Shown here: in pieces, positions 17,171 to 26,373 of the stretch
How positions within the stretch are numbered: position 1 is the first letter of the stretch
Layout: every line of letters begins with the position of its first letter
NCBI GenBank assembly: GCA_947039275.1
Contig: CAMQYL010000010.1
Coordinates: 19,451 to 83,450 of the forward strand
Direction: 5' to 3'
Source of the DNA: Amulumruptor sp947039275
GTDB lineage: Bacteria; Bacteroidota; Bacteroidia; Bacteroidales; Muribaculaceae
DNA length: 64,000 bases
The notes under the pieces: model-generated
Database searches by the model: none
The model's input: only the letters and a program-made list of their open reading frames with translations
What the model was told of the DNA's origin: nothing
Made by a program: the position numbers and the translations under genes

Positions 17171-18355
17171 ATGAATATAAAGAATATTTCAGACCGTGTG
17201 ATATACTGCGGCGTCAATGACCGTACGACAGATCTTTTTGAGGGTCTGTGGGATTTGCCACTCGGTGTCAGCTATAACAGCTACATAGTAAAAGGCAGCG
17301 AAGCCTCTGCCATCATAGATGCGAGCGATTCGGGTCATGCCCCTGAATACCTCCGCCACATTGAGGACACCTTGGACGGGCGTAATCCCGACTACCTTGT
17401 CATCAATCATATTGAACCTGACCATAGCGGAGTGCTCCCCATGCTGCTTGACCGCTATCCTGACTTGAAGATCGTGGGCAATGCCAAGACTGTCGATATG
17501 CTCAAAGGTTTCTACGGCGTGGAATCTAACATCAAGGTCATGGCAGATGGCGAAACGCTCAGTCTCGGCGACCGGACACTACAGTTTATCATGACTCCGA
17601 TGGTGCACTGGCCTGAGACTATGTTCACATACCTTCAGGAAGAGGGAATCCTGTTTACGGGGGATGCTTTCGGCTGTTTCGGGGCTTTGAACGGCGCCGT
17701 CATCGACGATGACATGATGGTGGAGCATTATTTCCGCGAAGCATACCGTTACTATGGATGCATAGTGGCAAAATACGGCACATTCGTAGAGAAGGCATTC
17801 GCCAAGATAGCGCATCTGACAGTCAACTATCTGTGCACTACTCACGGTCCGGTATGGCATAGCCGCAGAGAGGAGATAGGGGGGCAGTATGCTCGCATGG
17901 CCCGCTGGGAAGGCGATGCCGGTGTAGTGGTGGCTTATGGCTCCATGTATGGCAACACGACAGCCATGGCTGAGGAGATAGCTTCCAATCTTGCTGCCAA
18001 CGGTGTCAAGGACATCGTGATGTTTGATGTGTCACGTACGCCTTTGAGCCATGTGCTGGGTGAGGTCATGAGGCTCAAGGGACTCGTGCTTGTCAGCCCC
18101 ACATATAATTCCGAGATATATCCGCCTGTGGCTCATCTTGCCGATGCCCTTGTGGCGCGCGGAGTCAAGAACAGAGTCATCGGCATAGCCGGCTCTTATG
18201 CGTGGGGCTCGCAGTCTGTGCGCAAACTCGTAGCTAAATTTGACGGTAAACCTGTGGATGTGATAGCTCCCACTGCCGAGATGAAGCAGGCTCAGATGCC
18301 CACTGTGGCAGAAGCCTTGTCAGAGATGGCTGCTGTAATGGCATCCAGGTTATAG
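17171..18355 (+). CDS. Flavodiiron protein (FprA family A-type flavoprotein)
   Basis: A 394-residue cytosolic enzyme that reduces O2 to water (or NO to N2O) and so protects anaerobes. The N-terminal metallo-beta-lactamase domain carries the diiron ligands: His80-x-Glu82-x-Asp84-His85 in NHIEPDHSG, the later MVHWPETMF and FTGDAFGCFG motifs, and the TTHGPVW His. The C-terminal flavodoxin domain starts near residue 255 with the FMN phosphate loop YGSMYGNTTAMAEEIA. Length and domain order are standard. It ends the four-gene plus-strand set and its stop overlaps the mgtE stop from the opposite strand by 6 bp, leaving no room for a separate terminator. Electron donors (rubredoxin or a rubredoxin-like protein) are not in the window. 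Confidence 0.95.
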   Translation: MNIKNISDRVIYCGVNDRTTDLFEGLWDLPLGVSYNSYIVKGSEASAIIDASDSGHAPEYLRHIEDTLDGRNPDYLVINHIEPDHSGVLPMLLDRYPDLKIVGNAKTVDMLKGFYGVESNIKVMADGETLSLGDRTLQFIMTPMVHWPETMFTYLQEEGILFTGDAFGCFGALNGAVIDDDMMVEHYFREAYRYYGCIVAKYGTFVEKAFAKIAHLTVNYLCTTHGPVWHSRREEIGGQYARMARWEGDAGVVVAYGSMYGNTTAMAEEIASNLAANGVKDIVMFDVSRTPLSHVLGEVMRLKGLVLVSPTYNSEIYPPVAHLADALVARGVKNRVIGIAGSYAWGSQSVRKLVAKFDGKPVDVIAPTAEMKQAQMPTVAEALSEMAAVMASRL

Positions 18356-19720
18356 GAAGTGGAGCATCAGCATGGATGACACAGCCATGTAGATGATCAT
18401 GCCTACGATGTCGTTGGTGATGGATATGAAGGGACCCGTGGCAAGCGCAGGGTCTATTTTGAATCGTTCGAGCGTCAGAGGCACGAAGGTGCCGAAGACC
18501 GAGGCGAACATCACCACGCAGAAAAGCGCGATGCTCACCGACATGGTGGTCATGGTGATGGCATGTCCGTCACCGAGACGGAAGAAGTTGTAGATGAGTA
18601 CCAGCAGTGATATGATGGCACCGTTGATGAGCCCGACGCCAAGCTCTTTGAGTATCTGACGTCCGGCATGTTTGATGTCGAGCGATCCGTTGGCAAGACC
18701 CTGCACCACTATGGCTGATGACTGAGTGCCGACATTGCCGCCTGTGCCGCCTATGAGGGGGATGAACAGAGCCAGTGTCGGGTCTGCCACAAAGCCCTCT
18801 TCCCAGTGCCCGAGAATTATGGAGTTGCTCAGACCGCCTATCATGCCTATGAGCAGCCATGGCAGACGAGCTTTGGTCTGTGCTATCAGTTTGTCATCGC
18901 CTTCCACATCGCTTGACAGACCTGATGCCAGCTGGTAGTCTCGTTCGCTTGACTCGCGCACCTCGTCCATCACGTCATCGACGGTGATGCAACCTACCAG
19001 ACGTCCGATTTCGTCGATGACCGGCATAGCCACAAGGTCATACTTCTCAAAGTCCAGAGCCACATCGTCTACCGGTGTGTCTGCTCTGACAGCCACAGGG
19101 TCGGTCTCCATGATGTGCTTGATTTTTGACACTGAGGGATGGGTGATGAGCGTCTTCAGAGGCAGCACGCCGCGGAGCTTGTTGTCGTTGTCGACCACGT
19201 ACACATTATATACATCGTCCATGTCCTCTGCCTGCATGCGGAGCTGCTTGATGCACTCGGGCATGCTCCAGTTTTCGTTGACCACCAGCATTTCACGTCC
19301 CATGAGACCGCCGGCGGTGTCCTCGTCATATTTCAGAAGGTCGATGATGTCGCCAGCCTGCTCCACGTCATCCATGTGGGTGAGGATTTCCTCACGGTCT
19401 TCCTCGTCGAGTTCCTGGATGATGTCTACTGCATCGTCAGTGTCGAGATTGTCGATGAGCTGCTTGGCGATTTCCTCAGCCGGCATGCTGTGGAGAAGCT
19501 TGCGTCGGTCATCCTCGTCAAGTTCCATCAGCACATCGGCTGCCGTCTCGGGGTCAAGGAGACGATACAGGTATTCAGCCTCCTCCAGATCAAGATCCTG
19601 GTAGAGGTCGGCGATATCGGCGGGGTGCAATCCTTCAAGCAGCTTGCGAGCCGCTGCCTCGTCCTTGGAGGATATTATAGACCGGATGTGCTCAAGATCT
19701 TCGGGCGAATATTCTTTCAT
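18350..19720 (-). CDS. mgtE: MgtE-type magnesium transporter
   Basis: A 456-residue Mg2+ channel/transporter. The N-terminal helical domain (residues 1-125) is strongly acidic (YQDLDLEEAEYLYRLLDPE and similar repeats), as needed for Mg2+ sensing. Two CBS domains follow (about 130-250: VNENWSMPECIKQL, DTPVDDVALDFEKYDLVAMPVIDE). Five membrane helices form the C-terminal pore, with the family motifs PLIGGTGGNVGTQSS and SITNDIVG. This is a complete member. It is the last gene of the DUF3256-xseA-xseB-rsmA operon (37 bp after rsmA) and ends inside the convergent flavodiiron gene. Confidence 0.96.
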   Translation of the reverse strand: MKEYSPEDLEHIRSIISSKDEAAARKLLEGLHPADIADLYQDLDLEEAEYLYRLLDPETAADVLMELDEDDRRKLLHSMPAEEIAKQLIDNLDTDDAVDIIQELDEEDREEILTHMDDVEQAGDIIDLLKYDEDTAGGLMGREMLVVNENWSMPECIKQLRMQAEDMDDVYNVYVVDNDNKLRGVLPLKTLITHPSVSKIKHIMETDPVAVRADTPVDDVALDFEKYDLVAMPVIDEIGRLVGCITVDDVMDEVRESSERDYQLASGLSSDVEGDDKLIAQTKARLPWLLIGMIGGLSNSIILGHWEEGFVADPTLALFIPLIGGTGGNVGTQSSAIVVQGLANGSLDIKHAGRQILKELGVGLINGAIISLLVLIYNFFRLGDGHAITMTTMSVSIALFCVVMFASVFGTFVPLTLERFKIDPALATGPFISITNDIVGMIIYMAVSSMLMLHFL

Positions 19721-19757
19721 GTGACGATAAATCCGGGGTTGTGGCTGATGATTGGTA

Positions 19758-20558
19758 TTATTCGGTTTGCTGGAGGCGAGAGGCGGCGATGAGGTTGGTC
19801 AGCTCGATGAACTGCTCTACCGTCAGTTGCTCTGGGCGCAGAGCCATCATCGGAGTGTCGGGCAGCGATGCTCCCGGGGCAAGAAGTCCACGCAGGGAGT
19901 TGCGCAGGGTCTTGCGTCGCTGACCGAAAGAGGTCTTTACGACGGTCTTGAACAGACGCACGTCACAACCCGGGTCGGTGACTCCGTTACGTGTCATCTT
20001 TATGACGCCGCTTTTGACCTTGGGCGGAGGGTTGAACACGTTTTCGTCGACGGTGAAAAGATACTCCACGTCATACCACATCTGCAGCAACACGCTCAGT
20101 ATGCCGCGGGATTTGGTGCCGGCAGGGGCGGCGAGCCGTTCGGCTACCTCGCGCTGGAGCATGCCGGAGCAGCAGGTCACCCTGTCGCGGTATTCGAGCA
20201 CGTGGAAAAATATCTGCGACGATATGTTGTAGGGATAGTTGCCTATCACGCAGAATTGTCCCTCGCCTGGCACAGCCTCGTTGAGGTCGAGCTTGAGGAA
20301 GTCGGCATCGATTATGCGGTCAGACAGTTCGGGATATTCCTCTTTAAGGTAGTCTACGCTTTCGCCGTCGATTTCCACGACTTTCACATCATGACCCTGT
20401 GACAGCAGAAACTGGGTCAGGACACCCATGCCAGGTCCTACTTCGATGACTGGCAGACCCTTGTAATCGTCAAGAGTGGCTGCAATACGCCGGGCTACTG
20501 ACAAGTCGGTCAGAAAATGCTGCCCTAAGGCTTTTTTAGGTTTGACGTTGCGTGGCAT
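19758..20558 (-). CDS. rsmA: 16S rRNA dimethyladenosine transferase RsmA (KsgA)
   Basis: A 266-residue SAM-dependent enzyme that dimethylates two adjacent adenines in the 3' hairpin of 16S rRNA during late small-subunit maturation. The start at MPRNVKPKKALGQHFL (codon 20556-20558) is chosen because KKxLGQHFL is the universal family N-terminus. Motif I is VIEVGPGMGVLTQ, motif II VKVVEIDGESVDYL and the catalytic motif is NYPYNIS (NLPYNIS in most homologues). A C-terminal helical rRNA-binding domain follows. It lies between xseB and mgtE in a tight minus-strand operon. Confidence 0.96.
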   Translation of the reverse strand: MPRNVKPKKALGQHFLTDLSVARRIAATLDDYKGLPVIEVGPGMGVLTQFLLSQGHDVKVVEIDGESVDYLKEEYPELSDRIIDADFLKLDLNEAVPGEGQFCVIGNYPYNISSQIFFHVLEYRDRVTCCSGMLQREVAERLAAPAGTKSRGILSVLLQMWYDVEYLFTVDENVFNPPPKVKSGVIKMTRNGVTDPGCDVRLFKTVVKTSFGQRRKTLRNSLRGLLAPGASLPDTPMMALRPEQLTVEQFIELTNLIAASRLQQTE

Positions 20559-20598
20559 GGCAGTGTGTATGTTGGGATGATGGAACAATCAGGCAAAT

Positions 20599-20823
20599 TT
20601 AGCACTTTTTCATCAGGTCGGCAAGCGCGTTTTGCAGGTCTGCCTCGGTGGTGGTTAGTCGCGAGCGGCATTCCGACAGCAGCGTGGCGGCGCGGCGTGT
20701 GTAGAGGCTCAGCATGTCGATGTCGCAGCTGTCGCTCTGCATGGTGCGCAGGATTTGCTCCAGCTCGGCTACTGCCTGATTATATGTGAGATCTTTTACG
20801 GGCTTGAATGTGGGTGTGTCCAT
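20599..20823 (-). CDS. xseB: Exodeoxyribonuclease VII small subunit
   Basis: A 74-residue mostly helical protein with the XseB pattern: a central LTYNQAVAELEQILRTMQS helix followed by a short linker and a second helix, LYTRRAATLLSECRSRL, forming the antiparallel pair that decorates XseA. It is of full family length (70-80). The start is 8 bp past the xseA stop, so translation is probably coupled. ExoVII cleaves single-stranded DNA from both ends. Confidence 0.93.
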   Translation of the reverse strand: MDTPTFKPVKDLTYNQAVAELEQILRTMQSDSCDIDMLSLYTRRAATLLSECRSRLTTTEADLQNALADLMKKC

Positions 20824-20831
20824 ATTGGTAT

Positions 20832-22145
20832 TTATCTTGTTACGGTGCTGGTGACCTCGCCGGAAGCGAAGATTGTGGATATGGTGTCGCCGACGGAGAG
20901 GCTGGCTGCATCCGTTATGGCGTGTCCGTTAAGTCGGGTGATAGAATAGCCACGGTTGAGGGTGGCTTGCGGCGAAAGGGCATCCAGAAGCCTGGCATAT
21001 GAGTCAAGACGGTCGCGGAGGCTTGTGAGACGTGAAGCGACCGCAGCTTCGAGTCTCGGCAGATATGACTGTAGGCGCATCCGCTCGGGACCTATGCGGC
21101 GGTCACCTGACTGGGAGAGTGTCATGGCGGCGAGATTCAGGCGTTCGCGTCCGCGCTCTACAGCACGTAGGGGAGCCGTGGGGAGTATTCCCTCAAAGTA
21201 TGCAAGCTGTTGCAGACAACCCGAGATGCGTTCGCTGACGGTGGATGCTATAGTGGCAGCGGTCAACTGTAATCGGTTGAGGGCGTCTGCCCCTCGGGCT
21301 ATCAGCCACTCCGCGGCAGCCGTAGGTGTCTTGACGCGCATATTTGCCACGTAGTCGAGCACGGTGATGTCACGCTCGTGTCCTATACCTATGATGACAG
21401 GGAGCGGAAACTGGGCTATGCTCGCGGCAAGGTCGTAGTCTTCAAATGCCTGCAAGTCGCTCGTGGCTCCGCCACCGCGTATGATGACCACGCACTGGCG
21501 CGGGTGGTCCTCGGCGAGAATATCCTCAAGAGAGGCTATGATGGATGCAGGTGCTTTCTCGCCCTGCATGATGGCAGGGAAAAGCTTCACATCGAAGCGG
21601 AGGTGATGCTGATTGTTGAAGAGCTGGTTGATGAAGTCTCCGTAGCCGGCTGCTCCCGGGGCGGATATGACGGCTATGCGTTGTGGCACGTCAGGCAGGC
21701 TCAGATTGCGGTTGTCTTCCAGAATGCCTTCGGCTTTGAGGCGTTTGAGGATTTCCATGCGGCGGCGCATCAGGTCGCCCATGGTGTACTCCGGGTTGAC
21801 CGCGCTGATGACGAGCGATAGCCCGAATACTGGGTGGAACGTAGCCGATGCGCGTACCATCAGCTTGATGCCCGAGGCAAATTGCTGTCCTGTGGCAGCT
21901 ATGAATCCTCCAGCGATAGTGGGATAGAGGTTTGCCCAGATGATTCCGCGCGCTTTGGCTATCTGTCTGCCTGTCGCAGGGTCTTTCTGTAACAGTTCGA
22001 GATAGCAGTGCCCCCCACGCACTGCCACATCGCTCAGCTCGGCTGTTACCCAGACATTTTGGGTGGCATCGGTGGTGATGAGTGCGCCGATTAGCCTGTT
22101 GAGCGACTCAAGGGTCAGGGCATCGTCTATGGTGTGACCTCTCAC
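20832..22145 (-). CDS. xseA: Exodeoxyribonuclease VII large subunit
   Basis: The catalytic subunit of ExoVII, 437 residues. It has an N-terminal OB fold (residues about 15-110; VWVTAELSDVAVRGGHCYLELLQK), then the nuclease domain with the family signature RGGGATSDLQAFEDYDLA and IGIGHERDITVLDYVANMRVKTPTAAAEWL. A long coiled-coil arm and C-terminal segment (LNRGYSITRLNGHAI) complete it. The gene starts 4 bp after DUF3256 and is followed 8 bp later by xseB. Confidence 0.96.
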   Translation of the reverse strand: MRGHTIDDALTLESLNRLIGALITTDATQNVWVTAELSDVAVRGGHCYLELLQKDPATGRQIAKARGIIWANLYPTIAGGFIAATGQQFASGIKLMVRASATFHPVFGLSLVISAVNPEYTMGDLMRRRMEILKRLKAEGILEDNRNLSLPDVPQRIAVISAPGAAGYGDFINQLFNNQHHLRFDVKLFPAIMQGEKAPASIIASLEDILAEDHPRQCVVIIRGGGATSDLQAFEDYDLAASIAQFPLPVIIGIGHERDITVLDYVANMRVKTPTAAAEWLIARGADALNRLQLTAATIASTVSERISGCLQQLAYFEGILPTAPLRAVERGRERLNLAAMTLSQSGDRRIGPERMRLQSYLPRLEAAVASRLTSLRDRLDSYARLLDALSPQATLNRGYSITRLNGHAITDAASLSVGDTISTIFASGEVTSTVTR

Positions 22146-22149
22146 AGTG

Positions 22150-22800
22150 TCAGTCCTTTATTTTGGAAAATTTTCTGCCGTCCCAACGGTAGGATAGAGA
22201 CGGGAGCATGTAATCCTTGACGAAACTGTAGATGTCGTCGGTAAGGAACTCCTTGGTGTTGTTGGTGAGAATGAGGATGTTGCTTGATGGATCCCAAGTG
22301 TAGCTTATCAGCAGAAACGGCACCATGGCTTCTACGTCTCCGCGGTTTTTCTTGCCCTGCTGGCTCAGCCAGTCAGTCAGCACAGGCTTCTCAAACAACT
22401 TGGCAGTCTGAATCTCCTTCCAGTCCCTGCCATAGAATGAGATGTGGCTGTCATGGGCAGGTGTGGCTACAGTGCTTATGACGGCTATGATGGAATCGCC
22501 TGCGGCAGCCGGGAGGATGATGACATCGCAGCTCGATGCCGGGGTCAGATCCACGCTTACCATCTTGTCAGACAGGGCGGTGATGCGACTGCGACCGTCC
22601 AGTCGGTTGGGCGAAGGGGTGGTGAGGTTGCTGTTGTAGTAGTCGATCATGTCGAGCCTCGTGTTGGCGTCAAGAAGCGGGAACACGTTTTGGGGGGCGG
22701 TGGCGAAAGCCTTTGAGGCAGTCAGCGATGCCCGCGCAGATGGGGCGATGATAGCTACTGCGGCGGCAGCGACAATCAGGAGTATGACGGATTTCATCAT
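22150..22800 (-). CDS. DUF3256 family periplasmic protein
   Basis: A 216-residue protein of a family restricted to Bacteroidales, with no known function. An N-terminal signal peptide (MMKSVILLIVAAAAVAIIAPSARA) is clear. The mature part has the family hallmarks NVFPLLDANTRLDMIDYYNS and FLTDDIYSFVKDYMLPSLSYRWDGRKF. No catalytic motif is visible. It is the promoter-proximal gene of an operon otherwise devoted to DNA/RNA enzymes and mgtE, and ends 4 bp before xseA. The conserved link to xseA may simply reflect operon history. Confidence 0.85.
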   Translation of the reverse strand: MMKSVILLIVAAAAVAIIAPSARASLTASKAFATAPQNVFPLLDANTRLDMIDYYNSNLTTPSPNRLDGRSRITALSDKMVSVDLTPASSCDVIILPAAAGDSIIAVISTVATPAHDSHISFYGRDWKEIQTAKLFEKPVLTDWLSQQGKKNRGDVEAMVPFLLISYTWDPSSNILILTNNTKEFLTDDIYSFVKDYMLPSLSYRWDGRKFSKIKD

Positions 22801-22878
22801 GGCGTGTGGTCGGTAGTTGGATTTAAATTAAAGACTGGGGCAGTCGGATGTCATCGTATATAACGTCTGCTGTCAAAG

Positions 22879-22910
22879 CAAAGTTAGTCATTACAGAGCC
22901 ATTGTCCAAA
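22879..22910 (-). promoter_or_regulatory. Promoter of the DUF3256-xse-rsmA-mgtE operon
   Basis: Minus-strand TTTG (22907-22910), a 20-bp spacer and TAACTTTG (22879-22886) form a near-consensus promoter; the start codon lies about 72 bp past the predicted start site. It abuts a REP-like pair on its upstream side. Confidence 0.7.
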
Positions 22911-22945
22911 ACTTAGATTAGTTAAATATGGATATGGGGCGACTT

Positions 22946-23035
22946 GTAGGGACATGCCATGGCATGTCTGAATCTGGTATCTGTAGCTGCTGGAACCTTG
23001 CATGTAGGAGCTGACATGCCATGGCATGTCCCTAC
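22946..23035. repeat. REP-like palindrome pair A
   Basis: Two 18-bp perfect palindromes, GACATGCCATGGCATGTC, face each other across 44 bp and are capped outside by GTAGG and CCTAC, making one 90-bp inverted repeat. It lies between the esterase 3' end and the DUF3256 promoter. Confidence 0.9.
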
Positions 23036-23088
23036 AAGGCGAAAGATTGCTATTTGTTGGATACCCTCTCTGCATTTACTGCGACAGA

Positions 23089-24036
23089 TCAATGCTGGGT
23101 TTTCTTGCCCAGGATGAAGCGCAACGGACGGTCCACTCTTGCTGCCCATGATGTCTCGGTATGTGCGCCGCCATGGTCTATGTAGGTCTGAAGGGTTTCA
23201 GGTGTGTCATATCCGCAGGTCTTGATCAGTCCTATCATCATCTCTTCCCATGGACCGTAGAGGCTGTCGAGGGTTTCGGTCCCATGGTCGAGATACAGCT
23301 TGTGTTTGCCGTCGCGGGGCAGATTCTTGTCAAGATAGTGGTACATGGCATTGGCAAACATGGCAGCATGGTCGGGGTTGCCTATCCAATGGGTCGACAT
23401 GCAGATGGCGTTGCCGAATACCTCAGGGTATTCGCTCATGGCGTATATCGACATCAGTCCGCCCATACTTGACCCCATGACGGTAGTGTTGGGTGCGTCA
23501 GGCAGAGTGCGGTAGATGGAATCTATCTGCGGTTTGAGCGTCTCCACGATAAATAGTGCATAGGCATCGCCTCTTATGGGTATGCCTCCCATGAGGCTGT
23601 CGAGCTGGGCTTGCGGAATTCGTGCGTCTGCTACTGCCTTTTGTGGCATAAGATCCCCCTTGCGGGTGTCGGCATGGCTGTGCACACCTACGATTATAGG
23701 TGGTTGGATAAGTCCATTGGCGATAAGCGAGTCGGTCACGGAGTCCATCTCCCACGCCTGATGGTTCCAGGTAGTCTCTGCATCAAACAGATTCTGCCCG
23801 TCATGCATATATATCACTGGGTAGCGGGTGTTTGGGTCAGAGGCATAATTGTCAGGAAGCCATACATCTATAGTCCAGTTTTCTCCTAATTGCGGCGAAT
23901 AGACGTATTGTCGGTCGATGCTTCCTGACGAGGCTTGCTGGATAGGAGGTAATGTGTGGCTGGCGGTGTTATCGGCACCATGTGCGCTTATGACGCACAT
24001 CGCTCCTGTGATGAGGGACAGGCATGTATGTTTCAT
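23089..24036 (-). CDS. Secreted alpha/beta-hydrolase of the esterase D family
   Basis: A 315-residue exported serine hydrolase (PF00756 type, related to ferric enterobactin esterases and feruloyl esterases). The start at MKHTCLSLIT (24034-24036) gives a signal peptide ending near AHG|ADN; the longer upstream reading adds a non-signal leader. The nucleophile elbow is VMGSSMGG (Ser190) and the catalytic His is probably His292 in DHGGAHTETSW, typical of this family. VIYMHDGQNLFD (residues 74-85) is the oxyanion-hole strand. It is monocistronic with its own promoter. The natural ester substrate (acetyl-xylan, feruloyl ester or siderophore) cannot be decided from the sequence. Confidence 0.88.
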   Translation of the reverse strand: MKHTCLSLITGAMCVISAHGADNTASHTLPPIQQASSGSIDRQYVYSPQLGENWTIDVWLPDNYASDPNTRYPVIYMHDGQNLFDAETTWNHQAWEMDSVTDSLIANGLIQPPIIVGVHSHADTRKGDLMPQKAVADARIPQAQLDSLMGGIPIRGDAYALFIVETLKPQIDSIYRTLPDAPNTTVMGSSMGGLMSIYAMSEYPEVFGNAICMSTHWIGNPDHAAMFANAMYHYLDKNLPRDGKHKLYLDHGTETLDSLYGPWEEMMIGLIKTCGYDTPETLQTYIDHGGAHTETSWAARVDRPLRFILGKKTQH

Positions 24037-24074
24037 GGCGTATCGTGGTTTTTTATGTTTAACTGATATATTCG

Positions 24075-24106
24075 CAAAAATAAGCATTAACGCTCCATCT
24101 GCCAAA
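24075..24106 (-). promoter_or_regulatory. Promoter of the esterase gene
   Basis: Minus-strand TTTG (24103-24106), a 20-bp spacer and TATTTTTG (24075-24082), 38 bp before the start codon. Confidence 0.6.
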
Positions 24107-24166
24107 AAACATTTGCGGAATTTCTGATAGGAAAGATCCCAGTGGCTATGTTTCAGAAAATATGCT

Positions 24167-24174
24167 TAAATTTG
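24167..24174 (+). promoter_or_regulatory. -7 box of the PatB/MalY gene
   Basis: TAAATTTG, 78 bp before the start codon, with no obvious -33 element. Confidence 0.5.
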
Positions 24175-24252
24175 TGGTGCAAGAACCTTTCACACATATC
24201 ATATATAGGATTATATACAGGATGCTTTGACGGCATTCAGGATAATTGAGCT

Positions 24253-25431
24253 ATGGAACACACTTTTGATTTCGACAAGATTATTGACCAGTCGGGTACC
24301 TGTGCTATGAAATACGAGCAGCTTGAGCCGCTGTTCGGGCGATGTGATTTGCGCCCGTTGTGGATTGCCGATATGGATTTTGCCTGCCATCCCGCTATCC
24401 AGGAGGCTATGATGAAGCGCTTCGCACACCCTATCTATGGATATACTGCTACTCCGGATTCATATTGGCAGTCGATAATCGATTGGCTCTCCGAACGTCA
24501 CGGAGTGGAAGTCAGCCGTGAAGAGCTGACGTTTGCTCCCGGAGTAGTCAAGGCTCTGGCTTTCTGTGTCAATTTCTTCACGAAGCCTGGTGACCATATT
24601 ATAATACAGGAACCGGTCTACCATCCGTTCCGCATGGTTATAGAGGGGAACGGAAGGGTCGTTTCCAACAACCGTCTCATTCATCTGTCGGCAGGTGACT
24701 ATGTGATTGATTATTACGATCTGGAGGAGAAGATGGCAGACCCCCGGGTCAAGATGATGATACTGTGCAATCCCCACAATCCCGCGGGAGTGCAGTGGAC
24801 TCAGGAATCGTTGCAGCGTGTGGCACGTATGGCAAAGAAGCATGGAGTCAAGGTTGTGAGCGACGAAATCCATGGTGACCTGATGCTGTGGGGACAGAAG
24901 CATCAGCCGTTTGTGGAAAGCTGTCCCGAAGCAGCCGAAGTGGGCATATGGCTGGGAGCTCCGTCAAAGACGTTTAATATCCCCGGTTTTGCAAGTTCGT
25001 GGATAGTGATACGCAACGGGGAGATGCGTCGACCCTTCTATGCGTGGCTTGAAACCAACGAACTATCCGACCCTACATTTACTGCAACATTAGCTGCTGA
25101 AACGGCTTACAGGTATGGAGGTGAGTGGCTTGATGCCCTGATACCATATTTGCAGGACAATATCATCGCTGTGGAGGAATTTATGGCTCAGAGGATGCCT
25201 CAGGTCAAGGTGCACCGGCCGCAGGCGAGCTTCCTCGTGTGGCTTGACATGAGAGGACTGGGGATGACCCACGAGCGCATTATCGACACGATAGTCAATA
25301 AAGCACACCTCGCGCTCAACAGCGGCAAGATGTTCGGCGAGAACGGAGCCGGATTCGTGCGCCTCAATGTGGCTACGCCGCGCAAGTGCCTCATGGAAGC
25401 CCTGGAGGCTATGGCTGAGGCTTTTTCATGA
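24253..25431 (+). CDS. PatB/MalY-type PLP C-S lyase (cystathionine beta-lyase)
   Basis: A 392-residue cytosolic fold-type I PLP enzyme of the MalY/PatB family, which cleaves the C-S bond of cystathionine or cysteine conjugates to thiol, pyruvate and ammonia. The family N-terminus LWIADMDFACHPAI and HPIYGYT are present. The PLP Lys is Lys239 in GAPSKTFNIPG; the ring-binding region reads ILCNPHNPAG and VVSDEIHGDL. Length and motif order are those of a full-length member. It stands alone between its own promoter and the DUF4919 gene. A pure aminotransferase role is possible but less likely given the SKTFN motif context. Confidence 0.92.
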   Translation: MEHTFDFDKIIDQSGTCAMKYEQLEPLFGRCDLRPLWIADMDFACHPAIQEAMMKRFAHPIYGYTATPDSYWQSIIDWLSERHGVEVSREELTFAPGVVKALAFCVNFFTKPGDHIIIQEPVYHPFRMVIEGNGRVVSNNRLIHLSAGDYVIDYYDLEEKMADPRVKMMILCNPHNPAGVQWTQESLQRVARMAKKHGVKVVSDEIHGDLMLWGQKHQPFVESCPEAAEVGIWLGAPSKTFNIPGFASSWIVIRNGEMRRPFYAWLETNELSDPTFTATLAAETAYRYGGEWLDALIPYLQDNIIAVEEFMAQRMPQVKVHRPQASFLVWLDMRGLGMTHERIIDTIVNKAHLALNSGKMFGENGAGFVRLNVATPRKCLMEALEAMAEAFS

Positions 25432-25511
25432 TTTGTTGGGAAAATTTCAGACAAATCCAGCCAAATTATAAAACATCCTAAATCATCATGTCTGTGGATA
25501 TGATGTTTGTG

Positions 25512-25519
25512 TATATTTG
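25512..25519 (+). promoter_or_regulatory. -7 box of the DUF4919 gene
   Basis: TATATTTG, 48 bp before the start codon. No TTG at -33. Confidence 0.45.
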
Positions 25520-25567
25520 CTAATTTTGGCGAGAGCCGCGTAATTGCGGGTCTGAATAAAATCAATT

Positions 25568-26281
25568 ATGAAGCACATTCTCATCATCACCATATTAGTC
25601 TTGTCAGGCACCATCGCGTCAGTGTCGCAGAATATCTTGCCCCAGCTCAAACGTGAAACCCCCGACATGGAGCAGATAAAGCGAGAAATCAATGACCGCG
25701 GAAGCCAATACTATTACCCACGGCTGATGAAGGAATTTCAGCGTAACGATACGCTGATGAAGATTGACAAATTCCGCCGCCTGTATCTCGGTTATATGCT
25801 TCAGGAGGACTATGACCCTTATCGTCCCTCTCCCGTGAAAAAGGACCTGTCTGCGCTTTATAATGCCAAGCAGCCTTTGACCCGAGAGCAGTGTGACACT
25901 GTGGCTAAGTATGCCCGTCTTTCGCTTGACAACAATCCGTTTGATCTCCGCAGCATGGCGCTTCTCATACAGGCGCTGCGTGACAAGGGCGACATCAACG
26001 CCGCGAAGGTGTGGCAATACAAGCTCAACTACATACTGATGGCGATTGTATCCACCGGCACCGGCACTGATGACGATGAGGCATGGTGGGTGGTAGAGCC
26101 GCAACATGAGTATGTGTTGCTCAACATGATGGGGTTCACGGTGGTGGACCATGCGTTTATAGCGCCGTATTTTGAACGCATCAAGGTCCGTGACAGCCAC
26201 GGACGTGATGCCGGCGAATTTTACTTCAACATCCAGACCGTCCTTGACGAGCACTACCGCAAATACCCTGAAGAGGAGTAG
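25568..26281 (+). CDS. DUF4919 family exported protein
   Basis: A 237-residue Bacteroidota protein of unknown function. The signal peptide MKHILIITILVLSGTIASVSQ is clear. The mature protein is mostly helical and charged, with a TPR-like middle (CDTVAKYARLSLDNNPFDLRSMALLIQALRDKGD, residues about 115-150) and a C-terminal domain containing WWVVEPQHEYVLLNMMGF, which is the recognisable DUF4919 region. No catalytic motif is visible. It is probably periplasmic and may bind a partner through its helical repeats. It stands alone: the upstream patB-like gene has its own promoter, and the downstream region holds a REP pair. Confidence 0.78.
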   Translation: MKHILIITILVLSGTIASVSQNILPQLKRETPDMEQIKREINDRGSQYYYPRLMKEFQRNDTLMKIDKFRRLYLGYMLQEDYDPYRPSPVKKDLSALYNAKQPLTREQCDTVAKYARLSLDNNPFDLRSMALLIQALRDKGDINAAKVWQYKLNYILMAIVSTGTGTDDDEAWWVVEPQHEYVLLNMMGFTVVDHAFIAPYFERIKVRDSHGRDAGEFYFNIQTVLDEHYRKYPEEE

Positions 26282-26373
26282 CCGCCCTAAGGCACTTTGC
26301 GCAGGGATGCATGGACGCGGCGCGTCCTATTGCTGGTCAATCTTTGGTTGGTTATGTAATGAATCGTAAAAAT

